From: UBA10646 sp003456175
Lineage (GTDB): Bacteria; Bacteroidota; Bacteroidia; Chitinophagales; Chitinophagaceae
NCBI GenBank assembly: GCA_031976225.1
Contig: DALYLQ010000043.1
Span: 1-21,888, forward strand
Length of the DNA stretch: 21,888 bases
Reading direction: 5' to 3'
Shown: piece by piece, positions 20,936 to 21,888 of the stretch
Layout: each line of letters begins with the position of its first letter
Numbering within the stretch: the first letter of the stretch is position 1
Notes under the pieces: model-generated
Told to the model about the DNA's origin: nothing
The model's input: only the letters and a program-made list of their open reading frames with translations
The model's database searches: none
Made by a program: the position numbers and the translations under genes

Positions 20936-21888
20936 ATGACTTGGAACAATATGGCTTTGAAGGCAGAAGAAGATGCAGAATTTTTACCCATTATACCGCT
21001 CAATGAAAATGATGCCGATGATGCAGCATTGGTTGTGCCAGATACTTTACCCTTGTTACCGCTTAGAAATACGGTTCTATTTCCAGGTGTTGTAATACCC
21101 ATTACCGTAGGCCGCGATAAAAGTATTAAAGCTGTGAACGAAGCCTACAAAGCCGATAAATTAGTAGGGGTGCTTGCGCAAAAAGATGTAAATATTGAAG
21201 ACCCTCAACCAACAGATTTATGTAGCATAGGCACCGTAGCTAAAATCATCAAACTTATTAAAATGCCCGATGGCGGTACCACCGTTATCATTCAAGGCAA
21301 AAAGAAGTTTTCGGTAGAAGCAATTGTAGCAACCGAACCCTATTTTACCGCAAGGGTAACCTTACACACAGAAGACATTGTAAAAGACGATAGCGAGTTT
21401 GATGCACAAGTGAGCAGTATTAAAGACTTGGCAACACAAATCATACAGCTATCTCCCAACATGCCTACAGAAGCGGCAATTATTTTAAAGAATATAGAAA
21501 GTCCTTCTTTCTTAATCAACTTTGTAAGTAGCAACCTTAATTCCGATGTGCAAGCCAAGCAGCAATTACTTGAAATGCAGCACATTCGTGAACGTGCAGT
21601 GAAGTTGATTGAATTGTTACAAACAGAATTACAATTTGTAGAACTTAAAAACAAGGTTACCACTAAAACTAAAACCGAACTAGATAAGCAGCAGCGTGAA
21701 TACTTTTTGCAGCAACAACTAAAAAGTATTAAAGAGGAATTAGGCGGCGATAGCAACGAACGTGAAGTGGCAGAAATGAAGAAAAAAGCTGAAACCAAAA
21801 AATGGACTGAAGCTGCCAAAACTATGTTTGATAGTGGTATTGCTAAGCTAGAACGCATGCACCCAAGTACACCCGATTACTCTGTGGT
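20936..21888 (+). CDS. lon: ATP-dependent protease Lon, N-terminal part
   Basis: Open frame of 317 codons that runs off the right edge; the AAA+ and protease domains are outside the window. The first 35 residues are a non-conserved acidic leader. Then comes the Lon substrate-recognition domain (about 37-240), recognised by LPLLPLRNTVLFPGVVIPI and the following GRDKSIKAVNEAYKADKLVGVLAQKD. A helical coiled-coil region follows (about 245-318; QREYFLQQQLKSIKEELGG) that precedes the ATPase in Lon. Lon degrades misfolded and specific regulatory proteins in the cytoplasm. The ATG at 20936 is used; an ATG five codons later (20951) is equally possible. A copy of the TTTACCGCAAGG repeat is inside the gene (21344-21355). 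Divergent from the ExbB operon with a 272-bp spacer. Confidence 0.95.
   Translation, partial: MTWNNMALKAEEDAEFLPIIPLNENDADDAALVVPDTLPLLPLRNTVLFPGVVIPITVGRDKSIKAVNEAYKADKLVGVLAQKDVNIEDPQPTDLCSIGTVAKIIKLIKMPDGGTTVIIQGKKKFSVEAIVATEPYFTARVTLHTEDIVKDDSEFDAQVSSIKDLATQIIQLSPNMPTEAAIILKNIESPSFLINFVSSNLNSDVQAKQQLLEMQHIRERAVKLIELLQTELQFVELKNKVTTKTKTELDKQQREYFLQQQLKSIKEELGGDSNEREVAEMKKKAETKKWTEAAKTMFDSGIAKLERMHPSTPDYSV
21344..21355 (+). repeat. TTTACCGYAAGG repeat, copy 12
   Basis: TTTACCGCAAGG, inside lon, read as F-T-A-R in the substrate-recognition domain. Confidence 0.85.

Noticed and set aside
20779..21102. 107-codon minus-strand frame across the lon start
   Set aside because: Antisense to the recognisable Lon N-terminal domain and its spacer; Ser-rich composition is typical of a shadow frame.
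1..21888. CRISPR arrays, tRNA/rRNA genes, insertion sequences, phage or defence genes
   Set aside because: None seen. The short repeat TTTACCGYAAGG is dispersed at irregular intervals without spacer structure, so it is not a CRISPR, and no transposase-like frame is present.

Overview
This window looks like a piece of a Bacteroidota chromosome, most plausibly a Chitinophagales/Sphingobacteriales-type environmental genome. Grounds: low-to-moderate GC (roughly 40% by eye), a C-terminal type IX secretion (T9SS) sorting domain, a large Ig/beta-helix surface protein, a dipeptidyl-peptidase IV of family S9B, a Bacteroidota-style OstA/LptA-like protein next to an MCE/MlaD protein, an ExbB/ExbD pair and an almost complete lack of Shine-Dalgarno sequences. 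Three runs of N (13381-13390, 17432-17441, 19497-19513) mark it as a draft assembly. No tRNA, rRNA, CRISPR array or insertion sequence was seen.

Layout. 1-2817 (-): 5' part of a giant secreted repeat protein, cut by the left edge. 2818-3331: a 514-bp divergent spacer full of inverted repeats and DnaA-box-like motifs. 3332-6859 (+): smc. 6915-8966 (-): membrane M48 metalloprotease. 9080-10165 (+): secreted class-3 lipase. 10236-12410 (-): DPP IV. 12570-14171 (-): T9SS-exported protein. 14222-15856 (-): OstA/LptA-like protein. 15958-16977 (-): MlaD-family protein. 17128-17895 (-): SIMPL-domain protein. 18068-18835 (+): PlsC-like acyltransferase. 18934-19524, 19533-19958 and 19965-20663 (-): Nudix hydrolase, ExbD/TolR and ExbB/TolQ, transcribed in the order ExbB-ExbD-Nudix as a tight operon. 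20936 to the right edge (+): lon, cut after about 317 codons. Strong intrinsic terminators separate most units (6879-6916, 10190-10214, 12516-12546, 15881-15912, 17071-17111, 18853-18895).

Functionally most of the genes concern the cell envelope: lipid handling (lipase, PlsC-like, MlaD-like, OstA-like), energised outer-membrane transport (ExbB/ExbD), secreted or surface proteins (beta-helix protein, T9SS cargo, DPP IV, SIMPL) and proteolysis (M48, Lon); smc is the chromosome-maintenance outlier.

The most striking signal is not a gene. A 12-base word, TTTACCGYAAGG (Y = C or T), occurs 12 times without mismatch, on both strands, in coding DNA in several reading frames and in intergenic DNA near gene ends and terminators. 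By chance about 0.005 copies would be expected in a window this size (uniform-base estimate). Density (about one per 1.8 kb) and placement resemble the DNA uptake sequences of Neisseria and Pasteurellaceae, but a different role (protein-binding, recombination or chromosome-organising site) is equally open. Secondary observations are a DnaA-box-like cluster and overlapping alternative hairpins upstream of smc, a 24-bp dyad upstream of the PlsC-like gene, and a PlsC-like protein with altered catalytic motifs.
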